Source: an uncultured Gemmatimonadota bacterium (GTDB lineage Bacteria; Gemmatimonadota; Gemmatimonadetes; Gemmatimonadales; Gemmatimonadaceae). Taken from it: DNA of 48,528 nucleotides. This document shows positions 17,688-25,028 of the stretch, in pieces. The notes beneath the pieces were generated by a model, which did no database searches, was not told where the DNA came from, and saw nothing but the letters and a program-made list of their open reading frames with translations. The DNA is taken from assembly GCA_903910555.1 (NCBI GenBank), contig CAIVZZ010000011.1, forward strand, positions 1 through 48,528, given 5' to 3'. Each line of letters begins with the position of its first letter. The stretch's first letter is position 1. Made by a program: the position numbers and the translations under genes.

Positions 17688-18619
17688 CGCTCTCCTCGAG
17701 CGCGGCGCTGTTCGGTCTCCCCGCCGCGCCCGTGCGGCGCGCGCCGGATGTGTCGCTCGCGCTTGATAGCGCGCCGCGCTGGCGCCCGGAATCGCTCGAT
17801 GGCGCTGCGGTCCGCTATCGCACGCCGGTCAGCGAATCGCGTCCGGACGATAATCTGATTGTGTACGAGCTCCCGGAAGGATTTGTGTTTCGGTATGCGG
17901 ATGCCACGGTGTTTCATGTCGCTCGCGACGGGCGCGCGATCTGGGCCACCTGGGCGGCATCGTCGACGCTCGCCGATACGGAGACGTATCTGTTGGGACC
18001 GGTGCTCGGGTTTGTGCAACGACTCATGGGCATTCTCTGCTTGCATGCGAGCGCGGTCGTTGTCGACGATGTCGCGATCGCCCTTTGCGGGCCGGCGTAT
18101 GCAGGGAAAAGCACGACTGCCGGCGCCTTCGCCGCTGCGGGATACGGCGTACTCGCAGACGACATGACCGCGCTTCGCTTCGACGCCGGCACCGTAACAG
18201 CGATGCCGGCCTACGATCATCTGCGCGTGTGGGAAGAGTCCGAGCGGATTCTGCTCGGCAGCAGCGGAACGCTTCCGCGCCTCACGCCGACCTGGGACAA
18301 ACGCGCACTCAACATGCGCGGCCAGGGGTGGATCTGGTGCGACGAGCCTGTGCGACTCGGCGCCATCGTGCTGCTCGACACACGCGTCGACGCCGCGTAC
18401 GCGCCGCGCATTGATGCGGTGCCGGCGGGTGAAGCATTCGTGGCGATCGCGGCGAACAGCTACGCGAACTATTTGCTCGACGATCGCATGCGCGCGGAGG
18501 AGTTTGCGGCAGTCGCGCGGCTCATGGCGATGGTGGATGTCGTGCGCGTCACGCCGCACTTGGATCCCGCCCGGATTGGTGATCTCGTTCGTACGATTGC
18601 CGCGGTGGTGCGCGCGTGA
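17660..18619 (+). CDS. HPr-kinase-like lasso peptide kinase
   Basis: HPr kinase homologues in lasso clusters phosphorylate the peptide tail (C-terminal Ser in known cases). The P-loop is GPAYAGKST at about residues 143-151, preceded by LHASAVVVDD and followed by GYGVLADDMTAL, the classic HprK layout. The start is uncertain: homology begins at DYSVYGLTLS, where only ATT (17660) or CTG (17684, overlapping the previous stop) is available. The first standard codon after it is GTG at 17732, and the frame is open back to GTG 17519 inside the methyltransferase. The end overlaps the next gene by 4 bases (GTGA). Confidence 0.8.
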   Translation: MPDYSVYGLTLSSSAALFGLPAAPVRRAPDVSLALDSAPRWRPESLDGAAVRYRTPVSESRPDDNLIVYELPEGFVFRYADATVFHVARDGRAIWATWAASSTLADTETYLLGPVLGFVQRLMGILCLHASAVVVDDVAIALCGPAYAGKSTTAGAFAAAGYGVLADDMTALRFDAGTVTAMPAYDHLRVWEESERILLGSSGTLPRLTPTWDKRALNMRGQGWIWCDEPVRLGAIVLLDTRVDAAYAPRIDAVPAGEAFVAIAANSYANYLLDDRMRAEEFAAVARLMAMVDVVRVTPHLDPARIGDLVRTIAAVVRA

Positions 18620-19770
18620 GCGTGTCGCGGCCGGCGTACGACCTGCTGCTGGCGTGTGCGGTGTGGGAGCCGTCGGCGCCGCAACTCGATCTCATCCGTA
18701 CGCGCGCGGAGGCGCGCATCGATTGGAATAACTGGCTGGAGCTCGTGCACGCGCACCGGTTGGTGCCGCATGCGCAGCGCGCGCTCGGCGCGGTGCGCGC
18801 GATCTCGCCGCCGCCGGTGGCCGAAGCATTGATGCGGGAAACCGTCACGATCGCCGCGCACTCGCTGGCGCGGACACAGCAGCTGGCTTCGCTGCTGCAG
18901 GCCCTCGATCGCGACGGGGTGCGCGCGCTGCCGTTCAAAGGTCCGGCGCTCTCGCTCGCGGCATACGGCGAGCTCGGCGTGCGCGACTCTGTCGATCTCG
19001 ACGTGGTCGTGTGTCCGCCGGATATCGATCGCGCCCGTGAATCGCTGCTGCGCGCGGGTTATACGCCGCGCACAGAAATGTCGCCGGCGCAGGAGCGGAC
19101 GCTGCAGCGGAGCTTCGGCCATTTTCAGTACGCGGCGCCTGACGGCGGAGCGTGGGTCGAGCTGCATTGGCGGTTCGCGGCGCCGCGCTACCCGTGGTCG
19201 ATTCCAGCGGAAGAGGTTTTCGCGCGCGCAATCACTGTCGATCTCGCGGGCGTGAAGACCGCGAGCCCGGATGCGACCGATCAGCTGCTGCTGCAGCTGA
19301 TGCACGGCGCGCGGCACCAATGGGAGCGGCTGGAATGGCTCGTGGCGTTTGCACAGCTGCTGCGGCACGCACGCGAGAACGAAGAAGTGCTGATCGAGCG
19401 CGCGAACGCGAACGGGTCGTCGCGCGCGCTCGGACTCGCGCTTCGGCTCGCGCACGATCTGCTCGGCGCGCCGCTCTCGCCGCGGTTGTCCGCACTCGCC
19501 GGCGAGGAACGGACCGCGGCGCGCGCCGCGCAGATCGTCGGGGCGATCGAGGCCGCGAAGTTCTCGACGAACCAGCCTTACGTTTTCAACCTGTCGATGA
19601 TGGATCGCAGCGTTGATCGTGCGCGCTACATCGCGCTTAGCGTGCTGTCACCGACAGAGCGCGAGTGGGAACTCGTGCGTCTCCCCGACTGGCTCGTGTT
19701 CCTGTACTACCCGATCCGGATCGTGCGCGTGACGTGGCTCAGGGTGCGATCGCTGTTCGTCAGACGTTGA
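18616..19770 (+). CDS. Nucleotidyltransferase-family protein of the lasso cluster
   Basis: A 384-residue protein of the uncharacterised nucleotidyltransferase family. The core has LPFKGPALSLAAYGELGVRD (about residues 103-123), then SVDLDVVV with the metal-binding Asp pair, then WVELHWRF. In the pseudomycoidin lasso system a kinase and such a nucleotidyltransferase act in series to decorate the phosphorylated tail with sugar, and here the two genes are likewise adjacent and overlapping. GTG start. The 3' end overlaps the 3' end of ychF, on the opposite strand, by 11 bases, marking the end of the cluster; no transporter follows. Confidence 0.82.
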   Translation: MSVSRPAYDLLLACAVWEPSAPQLDLIRTRAEARIDWNNWLELVHAHRLVPHAQRALGAVRAISPPPVAEALMRETVTIAAHSLARTQQLASLLQALDRDGVRALPFKGPALSLAAYGELGVRDSVDLDVVVCPPDIDRARESLLRAGYTPRTEMSPAQERTLQRSFGHFQYAAPDGGAWVELHWRFAAPRYPWSIPAEEVFARAITVDLAGVKTASPDATDQLLLQLMHGARHQWERLEWLVAFAQLLRHARENEEVLIERANANGSSRALGLALRLAHDLLGAPLSPRLSALAGEERTAARAAQIVGAIEAAKFSTNQPYVFNLSMMDRSVDRARYIALSVLSPTEREWELVRLPDWLVFLYYPIRIVRVTWLRVRSLFVRR

Positions 19771-20860
19771 AGCGGAAAAGCAGGACGTCGCCGTCCTGCA
19801 CGATGTACTCCTTTCCTTCCGACCGCACGACGCCCTTTTCCTTTGCGCCTTTCCAGCCGGCGTTCGCGGTGAAGTCGGCGAACGACACCGTCTCGGCGCG
19901 AATGAATCCGCGCTCGAAGTCTGTGTGAATGACGCCCGCGGCCTGCGGCGCAGCATCGCCGCGATGGATCGTCCACGCGCGGACTTCCTGCTCGCCCGCG
20001 GTGAAATACGTTTGCAGTCCCATCAGGTGGTAGCCGGCGCGAATCAGGCGGTCGAGTCCGGCTGACTCTAGACCGAGCGACGCGAGGAAATCTTTGCGGT
20101 CCTCGGGCGGCAGCTCAGCGAGCTCCGCTTCGATGCGCGCGGAGAAGGGAACGACTTCCGCGTGCTCATCGGATGCGGCGATCGCCGCGCGAAGCGCCTG
20201 GACGTGCGGCCCTTCTTCGCCGGCGAGTTCCGAATCCGTCACGTTCGCCGCGTAGAGCACGGGCTTCACCGTGAGCAGCTGCAGCGGCGCGAGCGTGGCG
20301 ATTTCTTCTGGAGTGAGCTTCGCATGCCAGAGTCCCTTACCCTCGGCGAGCGCTGCATTCGCTTTCTCGAGCGCGGGTAGCTCGGCGAGGGCTTCTTTCT
20401 CGCCCGTGCGCGAGGCGCGCTTCACCTTGTCGAGACGTTTTTCGACGGCGGCAAGATCGGAAAGTGCGAGCTCGAACTCGATCACCTCACGATCGCGCAC
20501 CGGGTTCACCGCGCCCATGACGTGCGTGACGTCGGGGTCCTCAAAACAGCGCACGACATGAACAATGGCGTCGGTTTCGCGGATGTTCTGGAGGAATTTG
20601 TTGCCGAGGCCCTCGCCGTCTGCTGCTCCCTTGACCAAACCGGCGATGTCAACGAATTGGACGACGGCGGGAACGGTGCGCTTGGGCTGAACTATGGCGG
20701 CGAGCGCGTCGAGTCTTGGGTCGGGGACTTCTACCATTCCGACGTTGGGTTCGACGGTGCAGAACGGATAGTTGGCGGCTTCGGCTTTGGCGGAAGTCAG
20801 CGCGTTGAATAGCGTGGATTTGCCTACGTTCGGCAGGCCGACAATTCCTATTTTTAGCAT
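19760..20860 (-). CDS. ychF: Ribosome-binding ATPase YchF
   Basis: YchF is an Obg-family P-loop protein that prefers ATP and binds ribosomes. The 366-residue length is normal. G1 is GLPNVGKST at residues 8-16, G3 is [19 protein letters not shown], and the G4 position reads NVTD, in line with ATP preference. The C-terminal TGS domain is clear ([18 protein letters not shown]). It ends tail to tail with the lasso nucleotidyltransferase. Its upstream region now contains one arm of the IVS-like element, so its native linkage to pth is interrupted. Confidence 0.98.
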   Translation of the reverse strand: MLKIGIVGLPNVGKSTLFNALTSAKAEAANYPFCTVEPNVGMVEVPDPRLDALAAIVQPKRTVPAVVQFVDIAGLVKGAADGEGLGNKFLQNIRETDAIVHVVRCFEDPDVTHVMGAVNPVRDREVIEFELALSDLAAVEKRLDKVKRASRTGEKEALAELPALEKANAALAEGKGLWHAKLTPEEIATLAPLQLLTVKPVLYAANVTDSELAGEEGPHVQALRAAIAASDEHAEVVPFSARIEAELAELPPEDRKDFLASLGLESAGLDRLIRAGYHLMGLQTYFTAGEQEVRAWTIHRGDAAPQAAGVIHTDFERGFIRAETVSFADFTANAGWKGAKEKGVVRSEGKEYIVQDGDVLLFRFNV

Positions 20861-20873
20861 TCTAAATTAAAGG

Positions 20874-20919
20874 CGAGTTGACTGTTAACCACTAACTGTT
20901 GGTCGGTTAACGAAGGTTT
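20874..20919. repeat. Left arm of inverted repeat (element 1)
   Basis: The arm contains the core GTTAACCACTAACTGTTGGT followed by CGGTTAAC. It matches the reverse complement of 21446-21490 except at about 4-5 positions. It lies 13 bases upstream of the ychF start. Confidence 0.85.
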
Positions 20920-21037
20920 TCTGTCCTCGCGGCCAACCGCGATTGATTCATCGCGCAAGGAAAGTTAACGACCTGCGCTGGAACGATGACACTTCTTTTC
21001 CCGCCTCGGCATAACGTGTGCGGAACCGGAGGTGGGC

Positions 21038-21457
21038 ATGCAGGACTACAAAAAACTGAGCGTGTGGGCAAAATCACATCAGCTTGTGCTGCTCATCTAC
21101 AGCGCGACCGGAAGCGTCTCCGAACGCAAGTTTCCCGGGCTCACTTCTCAAATACGACGCGCCGCTGCTTCGATTCCGGCGAACATTGCAGAGGGATGCG
21201 GCCATACAGGATCGCGAGAACTCGCGCGGTTCCTCGGAATAGCGGTCGCATCATCGTTTGAACTCGCCTACCATCTCCAGCTCGCCGCTGACCTCGACAT
21301 GATGTCGAAATCCGAGTTCGCGCGACTTGACGCGCGCACGGAGCAAGTGAAGCGAATGCTCAGCTCGCTCTTGGTGAAGGTCCGTCAGAACGCCGAGCTT
21401 CGCGAGCGCAAACGCCCACCCAAACCCGCAAAGTCTTTGACGGAGAACCTTGGTTAA
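21038..21457 (+). CDS. Four-helix bundle protein (S23/IVS family)
   Basis: A 139-residue protein of the 23S rRNA intervening-sequence (S23, TIGR02436) family, small pentameric four-helix bundles with a basic surface; their role is unknown. Family marks are YKKLSVWAKSHQL, QIRRAAASIPANIAEGCG, and ELARFLGIAVASSFELAYHL. The ATG has GGAGG about 7 bases upstream; a GTG two codons earlier is less likely. The Lys/Arg/Pro-rich tail runs into the right inverted-repeat arm. It is the only gene on the plus strand within a minus-strand operon region. Confidence 0.9.
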   Translation: MQDYKKLSVWAKSHQLVLLIYSATGSVSERKFPGLTSQIRRAAASIPANIAEGCGHTGSRELARFLGIAVASSFELAYHLQLAADLDMMSKSEFARLDARTEQVKRMLSSLLVKVRQNAELRERKRPPKPAKSLTENLG

Positions 21458-21490
21458 CCGACCAACAGTTAGTGGTTAACAGTTCACTCG
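21446..21490. repeat. Right arm of inverted repeat (element 1)
   Basis: Reverse complement of the arm at 20874-20919. It overlaps the last codons of the four-helix-bundle gene and the stop codon of pth. Confidence 0.85.
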
Positions 21491-22080
21491 TCGGACACTT
21501 TGCCCTCGCGCCCAGAAAATGCATTCATCACCGGCAGTATGCCTTCAGCAACCCAAAGCTCAACAGCTTCAACAAACGAAGGCAGCAACTCCCGAACCGT
21601 GCCTGCCTCGGCCTTTCCAAAGTTGCCAAGCACATAATCCGACAGCACCGCCACCTTTCGTTCGGACTCTGCCGGCCCCACCCCCACTCGAAGCCGCGCA
21701 TAGTCCATCGTGCCGAGCGAAGCCTGGACACTCTTCAACCCATTGTGTCCACCCGCCGACCCCTTCGCGCGGAACCTGTACCTCCCAACCGGCAACTGCA
21801 CCTCGTCCGACACCACGAGCAAATCCTGCGCTGCCGACCAAAACGGCCGCCGCGCGTACCGCACCAAAACTTTCCCACTCAAGTTCATGAACGTCTGCGG
21901 CTTGACCAGTCGCACCCGTTTCCCGTTCACCGTTCCGGTCGTGACGTGTGCCTCGCCGTCCTTTTTCCAGCCGTCAAAACGCCAAACGTCGGCCAGGTGG
22001 TCAATGACCCACCAGCCGACGTTGTGACGGGTTCCGGCGTACTCGCGGCCGGGGTTTCCCAGCCCGACGATGACCTTCAC
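21484..22080 (-). CDS. pth: Peptidyl-tRNA hydrolase
   Basis: Pth releases peptides from prematurely dropped peptidyl-tRNA. The 198-residue length is normal. Conserved residues are visible: Asn in VGLGNPG, the catalytic His in TRHNVGWW, KPQTFMNLSG, the Asp in VVSDEVQLPVG, and GSAGGHNGLKS. GTG start. The stop codon is inside the right arm of the adjacent inverted repeat, so element insertion, if that is what happened, left the protein intact. It follows rplY with a 35-base gap. Confidence 0.97.
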   Translation of the reverse strand: MKVIVGLGNPGREYAGTRHNVGWWVIDHLADVWRFDGWKKDGEAHVTTGTVNGKRVRLVKPQTFMNLSGKVLVRYARRPFWSAAQDLLVVSDEVQLPVGRYRFRAKGSAGGHNGLKSVQASLGTMDYARLRVGVGPAESERKVAVLSDYVLGNFGKAEAGTVRELLPSFVEAVELWVAEGILPVMNAFSGREGKVSDE

Positions 22081-22115
22081 CGGAACCCGATCTGTAGAGC
22101 GTTATCGCGTTGTGA

Positions 22116-22808
22116 CTACTTCTTCTTGTCAGCCGGTGCCGCTGCGCCCTCGCCCTCGGCGCCCTCAGCATCTTCCTTCGCCTTGCGGATGAGCTCCGGT
22201 TCCGTCGGTGCCGCTGCCGCATCGGCTGCCGGCGCGACCTCAACGACTTCCTTCGGAATCGTGCACACGCACATCGTGGCGGATGCGTCGTCGAGGATCT
22301 CGACGCCTTCCGGCACTTTCACTTCGCTGACGTGGATCGAATGGCCGACGATCAGGTGGCTGACGTCGACGTCGATGTGGTTCGGGATGATCGACGGGTC
22401 GCACTGGATCTGCAGCTCGTGCATCACGCTGTCGAGAATACCGCCGCCCGTGCGGACACCTTCCGGCGTGCCGACGAAGACGAGCGGAACGCGCACGGTG
22501 ACCTTCTCACCGGCCACAAGTTCCTGAAAGTCCACATGCAGAATGTGGCGCTTGAACGGATGGCGCTGGATCTCGCGGATCAGCGTCTTCGCGTTGGGGA
22601 CGCCGGCGAGCTCGAGCTCGATGACCGTCGTCTTGTAGGAAACTTTCTCGAGGAGACGCTCGAGGGTGTACGTATCAATGGTGAGCGACTGCGGCTCACG
22701 ACCATGTCCGTACACGATTGCGGGAACTGCACCAACTGCGCGGAGCTTGCGAGCGGCGCCTTTGCCGGCCGTGGTGCGAGCTTTTACTGCGAGATTCGCG
22801 GAAGCCAT
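22116..22808 (-). CDS. rplY: 50S ribosomal protein L25 (general stress protein Ctc form)
   Basis: L25/Ctc binds 5S rRNA. The 230-residue protein is the long two-domain form: an N-terminal 5S-binding domain (KARTTAGKGAARKLRAVGAV, VPAIVYGHG) and a C-terminal TL5-type domain (VPLVFVGTPEGVRTGG, ILDSVMHELQIQCDP). It ends in an Ala/Glu-rich tail with a Lys terminus. AAGGA lies upstream of the ATG. It sits between prs and pth as in many bacteria. Confidence 0.97.
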   Translation of the reverse strand: MASANLAVKARTTAGKGAARKLRAVGAVPAIVYGHGREPQSLTIDTYTLERLLEKVSYKTTVIELELAGVPNAKTLIREIQRHPFKRHILHVDFQELVAGEKVTVRVPLVFVGTPEGVRTGGGILDSVMHELQIQCDPSIIPNHIDVDVSHLIVGHSIHVSEVKVPEGVEILDDASATMCVCTIPKEVVEVAPAADAAAAPTEPELIRKAKEDAEGAEGEGAAAPADKKK

Positions 22809-22891
22809 GTCAAAAAAATCCTTCTTGATCGAACATCATGCGCAACGTGGGTTCCCGGTCATTCGCCGGCCCGGCGGCGCAACTGGTGGTG

Positions 22892-23845
22892 CTATTCAAA
22901 CAACGATGAAACGCTCTGATCCGCATGCGTAAACTTGATCGCCTTCGCCAACAATTCCCCGACGCTCAGCACTGACAAAGTCGGAAACCGCTTCGACTCC
23001 GGAATCAGCACCGAATTCGTGACTGCAATCTCCGTGATCGGCGCATTCGAAAGCCGCTCAACCGCGGGGCCCGACAACAACGCGTGCGTCGCGCACACAT
23101 AAATATCTCTCGCGCCGAGTGCTTTCAGCGCGCGCGCCGCTTCGCTTACCGTCCCAGCCGTATCGATCATGTCGTCGGGAATGAGACAATCCATCCCTTC
23201 GACTTCTCCAACCACGTTCACCACTTCTGCGACGTTCGCCTTCGGCCGGCGCTTGTCGATGATTGCGAGCGAACCATTGAGCCGCTTCGCAAATCCTCGC
23301 GCCATCTTCGCGCTTCCAACGTCCGGCGCGACCACCACCAGATTGTTCAGCTGTTTCTTGCGATAGTGCGCCGTGAACACCGGTGCAGCGTACAGATGGT
23401 CGACCGGCAAGTCGAAAAATCCCTGCAGCTGGTGCGCATGAAGGTCGAGTCCGAGCACGCGATCCGCGCCCGCGGTTTCGATCATTCGCGCCATCAGTTT
23501 TGCGCCAATCGCGACGCGCGGCTGATCCTTACGATCCTGCCGTCCGTAGCCAAAGTAGGGCAGCACGCAGGTAATGCGCGCCGCCGAAGCTCTCCGCACC
23601 GCATCGATCAGGAGCAACAGCTCGAGAACATTTTCGGCCGGCGGATTTGTTGGCTGAACGATGAATACGTCCGCACCGCGAACATTTTCATCGATTCGCA
23701 CGAACACCTCGCCATCGGCGAAGCGCGTGATTGTCGCCTTGCAAAGCTCAACGCCCAGTTGCCCCGCGATTTCTTCCGCGAGACCGCGGTTTCCGGTCCC
23801 CGTGAGGACGCGAAAACCGTGCATGGGAACTGACAGTCCATCCAT
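22892..23845 (-). CDS. prs: Ribose-phosphate pyrophosphokinase
   Basis: Prs makes PRPP from ribose 5-phosphate and ATP for nucleotide, His and Trp synthesis. The 317-residue protein has the flag-loop/ATP region PYFGYGRQDRKDQPR at about 96-110, the catalytic LDLHAHQLQGFF, and the PRPP-binding loop DDMIDTAGTVSEAA. A strong promoter (23860-23888) starts transcription only a few bases before the ATG. An AAGG lies 9-10 bases upstream of the ATG. It leads the prs-rplY-pth group. Confidence 0.98.
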   Translation of the reverse strand: MDGLSVPMHGFRVLTGTGNRGLAEEIAGQLGVELCKATITRFADGEVFVRIDENVRGADVFIVQPTNPPAENVLELLLLIDAVRRASAARITCVLPYFGYGRQDRKDQPRVAIGAKLMARMIETAGADRVLGLDLHAHQLQGFFDLPVDHLYAAPVFTAHYRKKQLNNLVVVAPDVGSAKMARGFAKRLNGSLAIIDKRRPKANVAEVVNVVGEVEGMDCLIPDDMIDTAGTVSEAARALKALGARDIYVCATHALLSGPAVERLSNAPITEIAVTNSVLIPESKRFPTLSVLSVGELLAKAIKFTHADQSVSSLFE

Positions 23846-23859
23846 TGGCTTAGCCTTGT

Positions 23860-23888
23860 AACATAAGTGATTGCAGCGCTTTAGTCAA
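23860..23888 (-). promoter_or_regulatory. Sigma70-type promoter of prs-rplY-pth
   Basis: TTGACT (-35) and TATGTT (-10) on the minus strand are 17 bases apart. The predicted start near 23853 leaves a leader of about 8 bases before the prs ATG. Confidence 0.68.
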
Positions 23889-23905
23889 AGTCGGCGGCCG
23901 GTTCG

Positions 23906-23930
23906 ACCGCCGTCCGCCGTCTGCCTTCTG
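23906..23930. repeat. Intergenic GCCGTC/CTGCC word repeat
   Basis: The tract CCGCCGTCCGCCGTCTGCC recurs nearly identically at 45615-45637 (inside the lexA 3' end) and in variant form at 47743-47772 beside a tRNA gene. Confidence 0.6.
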
Positions 23931-23940
23931 TTGTTCACAT

Positions 23941-24010
23941 TGCCCCCAGTGGATTCGAACCACTATTCGCGGATCCAAAGTCCGCTGTCCTGCCGTTGGA
24001 CGAGGGGGCA
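23941..24010 (-). tRNA. tRNA-Gln (anticodon TTG)
   Basis: A 70-base cloverleaf. Acceptor TGCCCCC pairs with GGGGGCA. The D arm is GTCC...GGAC. The anticodon stem GCGGA/TCCGC closes the loop CTTTGGA. The T arm is AGTGG TTCGAAT CCACT. No CCA is encoded. It lies between ispE and prs, reading with them. Confidence 0.96.
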
Positions 24011-24062
24011 GCTAGGTAAAGCTAACTCCGTAGTGGTCGGGATGGCAGACTTCTGGGCCGCG

Positions 24063-24111
24063 GGCGAATGGCGACCGGTAAATGGCGATCTGGTGAGCGG
24101 CGACTCGCGAG
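24063..24111. repeat. Solo arm of the element-2 inverted repeat
   Basis: The 49 bases match the arm at 42987-43035 closely, beginning GGCGAATGGCGAC and ending GCGAG. No partner arm and no four-helix-bundle gene are near. It consists internally of AATGGCGAC-TGG words spaced about 17 bases apart. It fills most of the 122-base gap between tRNA-Gln and ispE. Confidence 0.75.
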
Positions 24112-24132
24112 AGGCGCGTGGATCAGCTCACG

Positions 24133-25026
24133 TCATTCCAGTTCAACCGTCGCGATGGATTCGACGGTCGAAGTTGCAACAACTCGTGCTCCAGAAGCGG
24201 CAATCGCATCGACTGCGCCGCGACCTTTTCCTGCTTCAAACACGCCAAAGACGGTCGACCCCGAGCCACTCATCTGCGCGAGGATCGCTCCATTCGCGCG
24301 CAGTGTGTCCCGAAGCGTTCCGATCTCAGGGTGCTGCGCCTCGACCACGCTCTCCAAATCGTTAGCCGCGAGCGCCGCGATCGCCTTCCACTCGAGCTTC
24401 CGCCCAACCGGCAGTGTCGCGCGCGTTCCTGAATGACGTGCGGCCTTTTGCGCCGCGAACCAGCCAAATGCATCTGCGCTCGAAACACCAAACGGCGGAA
24501 CGGCGAGCAAAATGTCTCGCACCGGCAGCGCTTCCAGCGGAAAGAGTTTCTCCCCGCGCCCGGATCCCAGCGCGAGCACGTGTCGCGAGAGCAAATACGG
24601 CACATCCGCACCGAGCGAGAATGCGAGTTCGGCGAGCGACGCCGGATCGAGCGGCGTCGGGACCAGGGTGTTGAGCGCACGCAACACGGCGGCCGCGTCT
24701 GCGCTGCCGCCGCCGAGTCCGCCGCCGATTGGAATGCGCTTTTCTATTTCGATCTGAAAATTCAGCGGGCCGCCGGCGCGATCCGCAAAGACGACCGCGG
24801 CGCGCCACGCGAGATTCTGTTCAACCGGCCCGGCATCCGCGCCGCGGCAATCGAGCGTTCGTCCCGCGCCGCCGATGCTCACCGTGATCGAATCGGCGAG
24901 TGCGATCCGCTGGAACAGTGTCTCAAGCTGATGGTACCCGCTCTGTTCCCGCGAGAGAATGCGCAGAAACAAATTAATCTTCGCCTGCGCCTCAACTCGC
25001 GCGGTGCGCGGTCCGTGGGCGCGCAC
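24133..25026 (-). CDS. ispE: 4-diphosphocytidyl-2-C-methyl-D-erythritol kinase
   Basis: IspE phosphorylates CDP-methylerythritol in the MEP isoprenoid pathway. The 297-residue GHMP kinase has QAKINLFLRI at the N-terminus, the ATP loop PIGGGLGGGSADAAA at about 95-110, and MSGSGSTVFGVF near the C-terminus. The GTG at 25026, just past the upstream stop and preceded by GAGG, is chosen; an earlier in-frame start would overlap the neighbouring gene by 76 bases. No other MEP genes are in the window. Confidence 0.95.
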   Translation of the reverse strand: MRAHGPRTARVEAQAKINLFLRILSREQSGYHQLETLFQRIALADSITVSIGGAGRTLDCRGADAGPVEQNLAWRAAVVFADRAGGPLNFQIEIEKRIPIGGGLGGGSADAAAVLRALNTLVPTPLDPASLAELAFSLGADVPYLLSRHVLALGSGRGEKLFPLEALPVRDILLAVPPFGVSSADAFGWFAAQKAARHSGTRATLPVGRKLEWKAIAALAANDLESVVEAQHPEIGTLRDTLRANGAILAQMSGSGSTVFGVFEAGKGRGAVDAIAASGARVVATSTVESIATVELE

Positions 25027-25028
25027 TC

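Larger units (their letters stand above)
20874..21490 (+). mobile_element. IVS-like element: four-helix-bundle gene enclosed by inverted repeats
   Basis: A 45-46 bp arm at 20874-20919 is repeated in inverse orientation at 21446-21490, with only a few mismatches. Between them lies one gene of the S23/IVS four-helix-bundle family. This is the layout of 23S rRNA intervening sequences, but here it stands between pth and ychF. The right arm includes the last 12 bases of the element gene and the stop codon of pth. Calling it mobile is an inference. Confidence 0.6.

Noticed and set aside
20874-21490. Inverted repeats as ordinary terminators for the flanking genes
   Set aside because: Arms are 570 bases apart and enclose a gene; no T-tract follows either arm.
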